Positions 40,157 through 48,136 of a DNA stretch of 64,000 nucleotides are shown one piece after another. Made by a program: the position numbers and the translations under genes. A model generated the notes under the pieces. That model was given only the letters and a program-made list of their open reading frames with translations. It made no database searches and was not told the DNA's origin. The stretch is taken from positions 391,682 through 455,681 of the forward strand of contig NZ_JABVED010000002.1 in assembly GCF_014323725.1 (NCBI RefSeq), read 5' to 3'. The stretch is from Actinokineospora xionganensis. GTDB lineage: Bacteria > Actinomycetota > Actinomycetes > Mycobacteriales > Pseudonocardiaceae. Each line of letters starts with the position of its first letter. The first letter of the stretch is position 1.

Positions 40157-41290
40157 GTGATGTCCCAGGTCCAGCCCCTCATGATCGGCCCGTACAAGGT
40201 CGATCCTGGAGTCGTGCTCGCCCCGATGGCGGGCATCACGAACGTGGCTTTCCGCACGCTGTGTCGGGAGTTCGGCAGCCCCACCTCCCTCTACGTCTGC
40301 GAGATGATCACCGCCAGGGCGATCGTCGAGCGGGACCCGAAGACGATGGAAATGATCACCTTCGGCGCCGACGAGCACCCGCGGTCCATGCAGCTCTACA
40401 GCGTGGACCCGGCCAACATGCGTGAAGCGGTCAAGATCATCGTGGCGGAGAACCTGGCCGACCACATCGACATGAACTTCGGCTGTCCCGTCCCGAAGGT
40501 CACCCGCAAGGGCGGTGGGGCGGCCCTGCCGTACAAGCGCCGGTTGTTCGGCGAGATCGTCGCCGCCGCCGTGCGCAACGCGGGCGATCTGCCGGTCACC
40601 GTGAAATTCCGGGTCGGCATCGACGACGAGCACGTCACCTACCTCGACGCGGGGCGCATCGCCGAGGCCGAGGGCGCAGTGGCGGTCGCGCTGCACGCGC
40701 GGACCGCGGCGCAGCGGTACTCGGGACAGGCGGACTGGTCGCGGATCGCGCGGCTCAAGGAAGCGGTGACGACCATCCCGGTGCTGGGCAACGGCGACAT
40801 CTTCAGCGCGACCGACGCCCTCAAGATGGTGGAGCAGACCGGGTGCGACGGTGTCGTCGTCGGCCGGGGCTGCCTCGGCAGGCCGTGGCTGTTCGCCGAG
40901 TTGCACGCCGCCTTCACCGGCGCCCCGATCCCCGACGGGCCGAACCTGGGCACCGTCGGCCGCATCCTCTTCCGGCACGCCACGCTCCTCGCCGACCACC
41001 TCGGCGCCGAGAAGGGCCTGCGCGACCTGCGCAAGCACATGGCCTGGTACCTGCGCGGCTTTCCGATCGGCGGCGACCTGCGCACCCGGTTCGCGATGGT
41101 GTCCGGGCTCGACGAACTGGCCGACCTGATCGGACAGCTCGACCCGACGGCCCCCTACCCCGAGGAGGCCGAAGGGCCGCGTGGGCGCCAGGGTTCGCCG
41201 GGCAAGGTCGTGCTTCCGGAAGGGTGGCTCGACGATCCCGACGACGCCGCCGTGCCCGCGGGCGCGGAACTGATGCACTCCGGGGGCTGA
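40157..41290 (+). CDS. dusB: tRNA-dihydrouridine synthase (DusB type)
   Basis: A 377-residue FMN enzyme that reduces uridines in the tRNA D-loop. The TIM barrel begins VVLAPMAGITNVAFRTLCRE; the catalytic Cys is in MNFGCPVPKVTRKGGGAAL, with later HARTAAQRYSG and VLGNGDIFSATDALKMVE, GVVVGRGCLGRPW for FMN phosphate binding. The length fits DusB with its helical tRNA-binding tail. Start GTG 40157 lies 6 nt behind TAGCCT, so leaderless; ATG 40160 follows immediately. A lipoprotein gene starts 1 nt after its stop, so both are co-transcribed. Confidence 0.95.
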   Translation: MMSQVQPLMIGPYKVDPGVVLAPMAGITNVAFRTLCREFGSPTSLYVCEMITARAIVERDPKTMEMITFGADEHPRSMQLYSVDPANMREAVKIIVAENLADHIDMNFGCPVPKVTRKGGGAALPYKRRLFGEIVAAAVRNAGDLPVTVKFRVGIDDEHVTYLDAGRIAEAEGAVAVALHARTAAQRYSGQADWSRIARLKEAVTTIPVLGNGDIFSATDALKMVEQTGCDGVVVGRGCLGRPWLFAELHAAFTGAPIPDGPNLGTVGRILFRHATLLADHLGAEKGLRDLRKHMAWYLRGFPIGGDLRTRFAMVSGLDELADLIGQLDPTAPYPEEAEGPRGRQGSPGKVVLPEGWLDDPDDAAVPAGAELMHSGG

Positions 41291-41291
41291 C

Positions 41292-41750
41292 ATGCGGTGG
41301 GCTCTGGGGGTCTTACTCGTCGTGGCCACCGCGTCGGGCTGCTCGACGACCGTGGTCGGGCGCGCGCTGCCCGCGGGCGGGGAGAGCGCGCCGGAAGTCG
41401 AACGCGAACTCATCGGCCAGTACTTCACCGACTTCAACGAGGCCGCCGACGAGGGCCCGCAGGCGCAGCGCGCCTATCTGCGGCGCACGCAGCACCCCGA
41501 CTTCACCGACCGCACCTGCGACCTGGGCGACCTCGTGCTCACCGTGGAGCCCGCGCTGTCGACCCTGCGCGCGGACGCGAAGTGGAAGCCCGAGGACGCG
41601 AGCAAGCGCCCCCGCGGTTCCGTGTACGTCGTCGGTGTCTCGGTGCGCATCCGGCGGGACAACGCGACCCTGGCCGAGCAGATCGGGTCGCAGCGGATCG
41701 TCGTGCTCGACGGCCGCGCCTACGGCTTCGCGCCGTGCCCGACCCGCTGA
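41292..41750 (+). CDS. Small lipoprotein of unknown function
   Basis: A 152-residue protein. The signal MRWALGVLLVVATASGC ends in lipobox TASGC (Cys 17). The mature domain (about 35-150) has an acidic N-terminal helix EVERELIGQYFTDFNEAADE, one Cys in DRTCDLGD and one near the C-terminus in FAPCPTR that could pair, and strands VYVVGVSVRIRRD and QRIVVLDGRAYGF: an NTF2-like or SnoaL-like pattern is possible. It is coupled to dusB (1 nt gap). A perfect palindrome follows 1 nt after the stop codon. Confidence 0.75.
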   Translation: MRWALGVLLVVATASGCSTTVVGRALPAGGESAPEVERELIGQYFTDFNEAADEGPQAQRAYLRRTQHPDFTDRTCDLGDLVLTVEPALSTLRADAKWKPEDASKRPRGSVYVVGVSVRIRRDNATLAEQIGSQRIVVLDGRAYGFAPCPTR

Positions 41751-41751
41751 T

Positions 41752-41771
41752 CCATTCGGGTACCCGAATGG
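41752..41771 (+). terminator. Perfect 20-bp palindrome after the lipoprotein gene
   Basis: CCATTCGGGT and its exact complement abut without spacer, 1 nt after the stop codon. It can fold as an 8-bp hairpin with a 4-nt loop. A second small hairpin (AGCGC-AACA-GCGCT) follows. It is probably a terminator pair, but a protein-binding site is possible. Confidence 0.5.
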
Positions 41772-41920
41772 GCGCTTAGCGCAACAGCGCTCAGTGAGCG
41801 TCACCGGCTTGGCGCAGCGTTCAGTCCACCAGTAGGGGGAATTCCCGGCTTCAGTCGTCCCGTCCGCTCAAGCCTCGCGTCAATACAGACGACACACCAC
41901 GTAGGTAGGAGGTGACCGCG

Positions 41921-42847
41921 GTGGCCGCACTGGGACGAGGCGTCGCCGAGCCTGAGCCCGCCCAGCGGGCCCGGGACAGCGGCTGGCGCAACGAGCCGAC
42001 GGTTCCCCTGCGTCGGTCCGCGCTCTCCGAAACCGCGGATCCGGACTCCGCCGCCGCCGGGCCGCCCGCAGACGCGGCGAACCTTGTGAGTCTGCACGAG
42101 TCGATCGCCGCGCTGCTCGCCTCGCGCGGGCAGTACCGCCAGGCCTACCAGCACCTGCGGTCCGCCTTGGACCTTATGTCCGAACTCAGCGCGCCCCCGC
42201 AGATCCCTGAGCAGTTCCGCCGCGAGGTCGACCGGCTGCGCCGCGAGCACGCCGAAGCTCACGAGCAGAGCATCCGCGACAGCCTGACCGCCAGCTACAA
42301 CCGGCGCTACCTCGACCAGCGGCTGGTCGAGGTCGTCAGCGAGCAGAGCCACGCCCACGGGCTCGCCGTCGCGCTGGTGGACCTCGACTGGTTCAAGCAG
42401 GTGAACGACACCTTCGGCCACCTCGTCGGCGACCGGGTACTCCAGCGGGTCGTCGAGTTGCTGCAGCAAGGCCTGCCCGAGGGGGCGTTCTGCGCCCGCT
42501 ACGGCGGGGAGGAGTTCGTTCTCGTCCTGCCCGGCGTCGACCGTCCGACAGCGGTCACGCTGGCTGAGACCGCACGCGCGCGCGTAGAGACCTACGCGTG
42601 GTCCTCGTTGGTCCTCGGACTGCGCGTGACGGTCAGCATCGGCCTGTCGCACGAACCGGCGTCGCACGTGGCGCACAACACACCCGCGTCTCCCGAGCGG
42701 CAACTGCGCGACGCCGACACCCTGCTCTACACAGCGAAACAGTCGGGCCGCAACGCCGTCGCCTATCTGCTCGACGGCAAGGCTCACCTGGCCGGACCGG
42801 CTTCGGGCAGGCGTGCGGTCACTGTTCCGCGACCAATCCAGCCCTGA
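41921..42847 (+). CDS. GGDEF-domain diguanylate cyclase
   Basis: A 308-residue soluble protein. A short disordered N-terminus leads to a helical TPR-like segment (about 50-125: LHESIAALLASRGQYRQAYQ, RREVDRLRREHAEAHEQ), then the GGDEF domain (about 130-285) with DSLTASYNRRYLD, VDLDWFKQVNDTFGH and the active-site YGGEEFVLVLPG (a competent GGEEF). It should make c-di-GMP. GTG 41921 is chosen because AGGAGG (41907-41912) lies 8 nt upstream. It has no membrane segment or sensor domain of known type. It is an insertion relative to the M. tuberculosis gene order. Confidence 0.93.
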   Translation: MAALGRGVAEPEPAQRARDSGWRNEPTVPLRRSALSETADPDSAAAGPPADAANLVSLHESIAALLASRGQYRQAYQHLRSALDLMSELSAPPQIPEQFRREVDRLRREHAEAHEQSIRDSLTASYNRRYLDQRLVEVVSEQSHAHGLAVALVDLDWFKQVNDTFGHLVGDRVLQRVVELLQQGLPEGAFCARYGGEEFVLVLPGVDRPTAVTLAETARARVETYAWSSLVLGLRVTVSIGLSHEPASHVAHNTPASPERQLRDADTLLYTAKQSGRNAVAYLLDGKAHLAGPASGRRAVTVPRPIQP

Positions 42848-42859
42848 TACCGCCCTCAG

Positions 42860-42876
42860 CGGGCGATGCTCGCCCG
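42860..42876 (+). terminator. Short GC hairpin after the GGDEF gene
   Basis: CGGGCGA (42860-42866) pairs with TCGCCCG (42870-42876) around a 3-nt loop, 13 nt after the stop codon. No U-tract. Confidence 0.45.
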
Positions 42877-43066
42877 ATTGGGCTAGTGGTATCCGCGTAA
42901 TTGCGTACCGTTAGTGAACAAATCCCGCCATGCGGTCGTCACGACCGCCCCTGCGGCCGTACTATCGCCTCCGCCTGCCACGATTAGGTGGGCAACCGCA
43001 CGCAGTCCCACAACGTGTTGATAACCACCTGACAACGGTTCGAGCAGAACTTCGGAAGGAGCCCGG

Positions 43067-46000
43067 GTGCGCGACAATCTCGACCCCGACTCCGGACGTG
43101 CGACTCAGGGTGGCAAACGACGTGCTCCCGAACCCGACGAGGCGCCCCGCCGCAGGCGCCGGTCGATGGAGGCGTCCGGCGGGGTCAGCGTCTCGGATCT
43201 GGTAGAGCGGCACACAGGGTCGCGAACGAATCTCCAGCCCGTGCCGCCCCCGCCGCACAGACCGGCGGAGAAACCCGTCGATCCGCCCACCCCGCATTAC
43301 GTCGCACCTCCTGAGCCCCCGGCCAAGCACGGCACCGGTGAGTTCCCGGCAGGCCCAGCCGCCGATGTCACGCCGCACGCCCCTCGATCCGGCCGCCGCC
43401 GCGCCGTCGAGGATGACCCCCGCCCCAACCTCGCCGACGCCTTCGGTCGCCCTCAGCCCGAGCCGCCGCGCGCGATCCTGCACGCGCCCATCCCGGCCGA
43501 CCTCGCCGTGCCGCCGACCGGGACCGACAACGCCCCGCGCAGGCCGGTGCCGGTCGAGCAGGTGCACCGCATGGTGGAGGTCAAGCCGGAGGAGCCCGCG
43601 CGGCCCGCGCCACGCCCTCCGGTGGACCGGCCCCGCGCCGACGTGGGCCAGCACTCGATCCCGATGGCGCCCGTCGTGCCGCCGCGGCCGACCGCGCCCG
43701 CCCCCATGCCACCGCCCCGGCAGGCGGAGCCGCGCCAGATCCCGATGGACCCGGCGCCCCGTCCCGCCGAGGTTCCCCACGGCGAGCAGCGCACCGGCGC
43801 CCGACCCATCCCGGTGGACCCGCCCCAGGGCTACCGACATGTCGAACCGCACCAGGGCCGCCCCATTCCGATGGACCCCGCGCCCCGGCCCGGCGACCTC
43901 GACCACCGCCGCGAGCCCGCTGAAGCCCAGCGCACGGGTGCCCGCCCGATTCCCATGGCCCCCGCGCCCGGCCGCGGGCCCGCAGACTCGGGGCCACTCC
44001 CGCTCGATCCGCGCGCACAGCGACCCGCGGGCGGCATCGACCCGGCCCACCGCACCGGAGCACGGCCCATCCCCGTGGAACCGCGCAGGCAGGCGGATCC
44101 GGGCCACGAGCCTCGCCCCGGCCAGAGCAGCGGCTACCGCGCCACACCTGCGGGCCCCCAGGGCAACGGATACCCGGGCAACGGCTCCGAGGCCCCGCAG
44201 GGCAACGGATACCGGCCCGCTCCGCCGCAGGGCGGCTACCAGCCCACCGGCGGGCACGGGCGGCCCGATTCCCCGCAGGGCTACCGTCCCGCCCCCCAGA
44301 ACCCCGGCTACCGGCCTGACACGCCCTATGACGGCGAGCAGGACCACAGGCCGAACACCGTTGATCCAGGCGGCCGACGCGGCCCGCTCCCCGGTGAGGC
44401 CCAAGGGAACCGGGGCGGTGGCCGCCCCGGCGAACACCCGATGGACCCCGCCGCCCGGGGCTCCCGCCCGCTGCCCGGCGACGGCAGGCCGCCGCGCGGT
44501 CCCCGGCCGGTCGACGGCATGCCCCCGCGCGGCCCGATGCCCACCGCAGCCGTCTCGGTCGACGCGATCCTGTCGGGCGCGGTCGACACGGGCAGCCATC
44601 CCCGCCCCAGGCCCGACACGGACGTCGGCCAGGCCACCGGCCACTACCCGCCGCCCGGTCAGGACTCGCTGCCCGGAAGCCAGGCGCGGCCGATGATTCC
44701 CCGGCAGATTCCGCCCGGGCAGTCGTCGATGCCGCCCCGACCCGACCCCGACGAAGCGCTGAAGCCTTCCGCGCCCCCGGCTCCCGCCGCGTCGCCCGAA
44801 GAGCTCATCGGGATGACCACCGAGATGGAAGCCATCGGTGAGCACACCCAGAAGCGCAGGCGCGTCGATCAGACGCTCGCCCGCTTCTCCAAGGTGCACG
44901 ACGAGCTCAAAGCCGAGGAACGCGCCCGCAAGTCCAAGTTCAGCAAGCTGAACCCCTGGGCCGCGCAGGACGCCGAGCTCAACGAGCACCTCGAGGAACT
45001 CGCGATGGTCCCCGGCGAGCCGACCGCGCTGGTCGCGTCGGTCGGAGTCGTCGCGATCGACGGGGCCGACGAGGACGAGCCGCCCGCCGGGACCCGGCTG
45101 CAGGAGAAGAAGGTCCGCAAGCAGACGCAGTCGTCCAAGATCGCCAAGATCGTCGCGGGCACCATGGCCGCGCTCGTCTTCCTCGCGACCGGTGTCAGCT
45201 GGGGCTTCAAGAAATGGGCCGACGACAGCATTCCCCACATCCGCGCGCTCGACCCGAACTCCAAGGCCATCCAGAACCCGGAGGCCCAGCGCGGCGACGA
45301 GAACTTCCTGCTCGTCGGCTCCGACTCGCGGGAAGGCGCCGCGGGCGAAGACGGCGTGGGCAACGCGAACCAGGTCCCGGGCGCCCGCTCGGACACCATG
45401 ATGATCGCGCACGTGCCCGCCGACCGGTCGCGCGTGGTGATCGTGTCCTTTCCGCGTGACCTTGAGATCAAGCGCCCGGAATGCGAGCGGTTCGACTCCA
45501 AGACGGGCACGTACACCGGCGAACGCGTCCCCGGGCAGAAGATCGCCAAGATGAACACGGCGTACCAGGTCGGTGGGCCGCTGTGCGCCACGAAGGTCGT
45601 GCAGGAGATCTCCGGGCTGCGGATCACCCGGTTCGTGGGCATCGACTTCAACGGCTTCAAAGGCATGGTCGACGCGGTCGACGGTGTGAACGTGTGCGTC
45701 GAGAAGCCGATGTTCGACACGTTCCTCAACAAGTGGATCGTCAAGGACGCGGGCAAGGCCGTCGAGCTGCGCGGCGACCAGGCCCTGGACTTCGTCCGGG
45801 CCCGGCATGTGAAAGGCGACATCACCTCCGACTACGGCCGGATCAAGCGCCAGCAGCGCTTCCTGTCGTCCCTGCTGCGCAAGGCCATGTCGAGCCAGGT
45901 CCTGCTCGACCCGGGCAAGCTGACGGACTTCGCCACCTCCTTCGCCAAGGCCACCTTCGGCGACAACATCGACATCGACGCGCTCCTGGGCCTCGGGCAG

Positions 46001-46603
46001 TCGATGCAGGGCCTTGAGGCGGGCCGGGTCACGTTCGTGACGGTCCCGACCGTGGGCGACGCGAACGAACGCGGCAACGAGGTGCTCCTGCAGGAGCCGA
46101 CGAACGCGCTGTTCCGGGCCATCGTCAACGACCAGCCGCTGCCCGGGGAGAAGCCCGCGGGCAGCCAGCCGCTCGCCTCCGGCAGCCAGCAGGCGTTGCC
46201 GCAGTCCGCGCCGCTGCGCCAGCAGGGGCCGGTCGACCCGAAGACGCTCAAGATCCAGGTGCTCAACGGCGGCAACACCAGCGGCGGCATCGCCCGCAGG
46301 ACCGCGGACAAGCTCACCGCGCTGGGCTACCAGGTCGTCAATGTCAACGCCGCGCCCGCCGTGCCGAAGACCGTGGTCCGCTACGGCAAGGGCAAGGAAG
46401 CCGAGGCGAAGACGTTGGCGTCATCGGTGCCGGGTGCGGTCATCGAGGAGGACGCGGCCTCGGTCGGCGCGATCGTGCTGATCATCGGGCCGGAGTACAA
46501 GGGCGAGGTCGTGGCCCCCACCGGCCAGGTGGCCCAGCCCGCCCCGGAGAAGCTGCCCGCCAACCTGTCCACGGTGAACGGCGGCGACGTCACCTGCGCG
46601 TAG
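43067..46603 (+). CDS. LytR-CpsA-Psr (LCP) cell-wall ligase with giant disordered N-terminus and LytR_C domain
   Basis: A 1178-residue protein. Residues 1-600 are low-complexity Pro/Arg/Gly, with repeated ARPIPMDP-type units. A helical charged region (about 600-685) leads to one TM helix (about 691-712). The LCP domain (about 740-930) has ENFLLVGSDSRE, RSDTMMIAHVPAD, VVIVSFPRDLEI and FVRARHVKGDITSDYGRIKR, with the catalytic Arg/Asp residues in place. LytR_C lies at about 1058-1145 (KIQVLNGGNTSGGIARR). LCP enzymes join arabinogalactan or teichoic polymers to peptidoglycan. It matches Rv0822c in place but is much longer. SD GGAAGGAG precedes GTG 43067. Confidence 0.93.
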   Translation: MRDNLDPDSGRATQGGKRRAPEPDEAPRRRRRSMEASGGVSVSDLVERHTGSRTNLQPVPPPPHRPAEKPVDPPTPHYVAPPEPPAKHGTGEFPAGPAADVTPHAPRSGRRRAVEDDPRPNLADAFGRPQPEPPRAILHAPIPADLAVPPTGTDNAPRRPVPVEQVHRMVEVKPEEPARPAPRPPVDRPRADVGQHSIPMAPVVPPRPTAPAPMPPPRQAEPRQIPMDPAPRPAEVPHGEQRTGARPIPVDPPQGYRHVEPHQGRPIPMDPAPRPGDLDHRREPAEAQRTGARPIPMAPAPGRGPADSGPLPLDPRAQRPAGGIDPAHRTGARPIPVEPRRQADPGHEPRPGQSSGYRATPAGPQGNGYPGNGSEAPQGNGYRPAPPQGGYQPTGGHGRPDSPQGYRPAPQNPGYRPDTPYDGEQDHRPNTVDPGGRRGPLPGEAQGNRGGGRPGEHPMDPAARGSRPLPGDGRPPRGPRPVDGMPPRGPMPTAAVSVDAILSGAVDTGSHPRPRPDTDVGQATGHYPPPGQDSLPGSQARPMIPRQIPPGQSSMPPRPDPDEALKPSAPPAPAASPEELIGMTTEMEAIGEHTQKRRRVDQTLARFSKVHDELKAEERARKSKFSKLNPWAAQDAELNEHLEELAMVPGEPTALVASVGVVAIDGADEDEPPAGTRLQEKKVRKQTQSSKIAKIVAGTMAALVFLATGVSWGFKKWADDSIPHIRALDPNSKAIQNPEAQRGDENFLLVGSDSREGAAGEDGVGNANQVPGARSDTMMIAHVPADRSRVVIVSFPRDLEIKRPECERFDSKTGTYTGERVPGQKIAKMNTAYQVGGPLCATKVVQEISGLRITRFVGIDFNGFKGMVDAVDGVNVCVEKPMFDTFLNKWIVKDAGKAVELRGDQALDFVRARHVKGDITSDYGRIKRQQRFLSSLLRKAMSSQVLLDPGKLTDFATSFAKATFGDNIDIDALLGLGQSMQGLEAGRVTFVTVPTVGDANERGNEVLLQEPTNALFRAIVNDQPLPGEKPAGSQPLASGSQQALPQSAPLRQQGPVDPKTLKIQVLNGGNTSGGIARRTADKLTALGYQVVNVNAAPAVPKTVVRYGKGKEAEAKTLASSVPGAVIEEDAASVGAIVLIIGPEYKGEVVAPTGQVAQPAPEKLPANLSTVNGGDVTCA

Positions 46604-46617
46604 GGCGTTCTCGCGTG

Positions 46618-46639
46618 GTTCACCATGGATTCACCTCAC
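46618..46639 (+). promoter_or_regulatory. PHO box upstream of phoU
   Basis: GTTCACC (46618-46624) and ATTCACC (46629-46635) are spaced exactly 11 bp, the pattern of actinobacterial PhoP direct repeats. The -10 box TAGGCT (46667-46672) is 28 bp further on. Confidence 0.7.
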
Positions 46640-46678
46640 GATGGGGTGCGCTGCCGCGCGTCCCTCTAGGCTGTGCGC

Positions 46679-47347
46679 ATGCGTGAGGCTTACCATTCCG
46701 AACTCGGCGTGCTCGCCGACCAGCTCGCGGCCATGTGTTCGATGGTCGCCGAGGCCATGGAGCTCGCCACGCGCGCGCTGCTCGACGCCAACCTGACCAT
46801 CGCCGAACAGGTGATCAGCGGCGACGAGAAGATCGACGACGCCCGCTCCGCCTGCGAGGAGCACGCCTACTCGCTGCTCGCGCTGCAGGCGCCCGTCGCG
46901 ACCGACCTGCGCACCGTGCTCGCGGCCATCCACGCCGCCGAGAGCCTGGAGCGCATGGGCGACCTCGCGCTGCACGTGGCCAAGGCCGCGCGGCGCAGGC
47001 ACCCCGCGCCGGTGCTCCCCGACGACGTGCGCGGCTACTTCGCCGAGCTGGGCCGGGTCACCGTGCAGCTCGCCCGCAAGGCCGAGGTCATCATCCGCAC
47101 CCAGGACGTCGAAGCCGCGCGCGCTCTCGAGGACGACGACGATGTGGTCGACGACCTGCACCGGCACCTGTTCACGGTGATCATGGACAAGGACTGGCAG
47201 CACGGTGTCCCGTCGGCCGTCGACGTCACCCTGCTCGGCCGCTTCTACGAGCGCTACGCCGACCACGCGGTGTCCGTGGCCAAGCGGGTCGTGTTCGTCG
47301 TTACCGGCCGGATGCCCGGCTCGGTCAGCGAGGACGACGACCTGTAG
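46679..47347 (+). CDS. phoU: PhoU phosphate-signalling protein
   Basis: A 222-residue protein with the two PhoU three-helix bundles. It begins MREAYHSELGVLADQLAAMC; repeat 1 has EKIDDARSACEEHAYSLLALQAPVATDLR with the metal-binding ExxxD pattern, and repeat 2 has FYERYADHAVSVAKRVVFVV. PhoU damps PhoR kinase and Pst transport when phosphate is ample. ATG 46679 lies 6 nt behind TAGGCT (leaderless). A PHO box is upstream. It is convergent with the EspG-like gene and matches M. tuberculosis phoY2 in position. Confidence 0.96.
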   Translation: MREAYHSELGVLADQLAAMCSMVAEAMELATRALLDANLTIAEQVISGDEKIDDARSACEEHAYSLLALQAPVATDLRTVLAAIHAAESLERMGDLALHVAKAARRRHPAPVLPDDVRGYFAELGRVTVQLARKAEVIIRTQDVEAARALEDDDDVVDDLHRHLFTVIMDKDWQHGVPSAVDVTLLGRFYERYADHAVSVAKRVVFVVTGRMPGSVSEDDDL

Positions 47348-47365
47348 CGGCCGCGCGCCGCGGCC

Positions 47366-48133
47366 CTATGGCCGCGGCGCGACCGACTCGATCAGCTCAC
47401 CGAGCTGCTGGGTCAGGCGGACGCTGTCTGCGGGCGAGTAGGTCGCGCGGATCGAGCCGTCGGGGCTGGGCCGCGACAGCGACAGGTAGCGACCGGCGTC
47501 GGTGTCGATCCAGCTGACCGTGCCCGCGTCGGCCTGCCGCCCGCGCCTGCCGCGCGTGGTGACGGTGAACATGCCGAACCCGGTGCGCGGCCGCTCCAGC
47601 ATCGCCGCCGCCATCCGCAGCTGCGCCTCCGAAGTCGATCGGGGCGCCCGCACCTGCTGGACGAACCCGTCGTCGGACTTCGGCTGCGGCGGGGCCTCGA
47701 CGACCTGCACGGACTGCCCCGGCCCGGCCGCCATGCCCGGCAGCAGGCCGACCAGCGACCGGGCGAGCCCGGCCGGGCTGATCAGCTCGAACCGGATGGT
47801 CTGCCCCTCCTGCACGGCCAGCACCGCCGTCGTCCCGGCCGCGGCCGCGCGGGCGCGCACCGGCCGGTCCTTCTCGACGGTGCCCATCATGCCGATACCG
47901 ATGTCGTGGTCGCCCGTGACGGTCAGCGCCGCCTCGAGGTCGGCGTCGAGCTGGTTGCGCCGCACCAGACCCCGGTTGGCCAGATCGGTGAAGACCGCCT
48001 TCGCGATGCGATTGCGGTCCTCCTCCAGCTGCCCGAAGCTCGGGATCTCGAACGGGAACTGCCTGCAGCTGATCCGCAGCAGCTGCGACAACATGTCCAC
48101 TGCCGCGAGCGACAGTGAGAACGACCTAGGCAT
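47366..48133 (-). CDS. ESX secretion-associated protein EspG family
   Basis: A 255-residue soluble protein that begins MPRSFSLSLAAVDMLSQLLR and carries the EspG pattern of mixed strands and helices: LEAALTVTGDHDIGIGMMG, TIRFELISPAGLARSLVGLL, RMAAAMLERPRTGFGMFTVT and GTVSWIDTDAGRYLSLSRPS. EspG proteins are cytoplasmic chaperones that bind the tip of PE-PPE type substrates and deliver them to an ESX (type VII) system. It lies 3 nt after the PPE-like gene, the expected substrate partner. No EccC, EccB or MycP gene is in the window, so the secretion machine is elsewhere. Confidence 0.88.
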   Translation of the reverse strand: MPRSFSLSLAAVDMLSQLLRISCRQFPFEIPSFGQLEEDRNRIAKAVFTDLANRGLVRRNQLDADLEAALTVTGDHDIGIGMMGTVEKDRPVRARAAAAGTTAVLAVQEGQTIRFELISPAGLARSLVGLLPGMAAGPGQSVQVVEAPPQPKSDDGFVQQVRAPRSTSEAQLRMAAAMLERPRTGFGMFTVTTRGRRGRQADAGTVSWIDTDAGRYLSLSRPSPDGSIRATYSPADSVRLTQQLGELIESVAPRP

Positions 48134-48136
48134 CCA

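Noticed and set aside
42962-45808. Open frame of 948 codons on the minus strand over the LCP gene
   Set aside because: It is antisense to the Pro/Arg repeats of the LCP protein and starts within its coding sequence. Its composition is typical of a mirrored high-GC gene.
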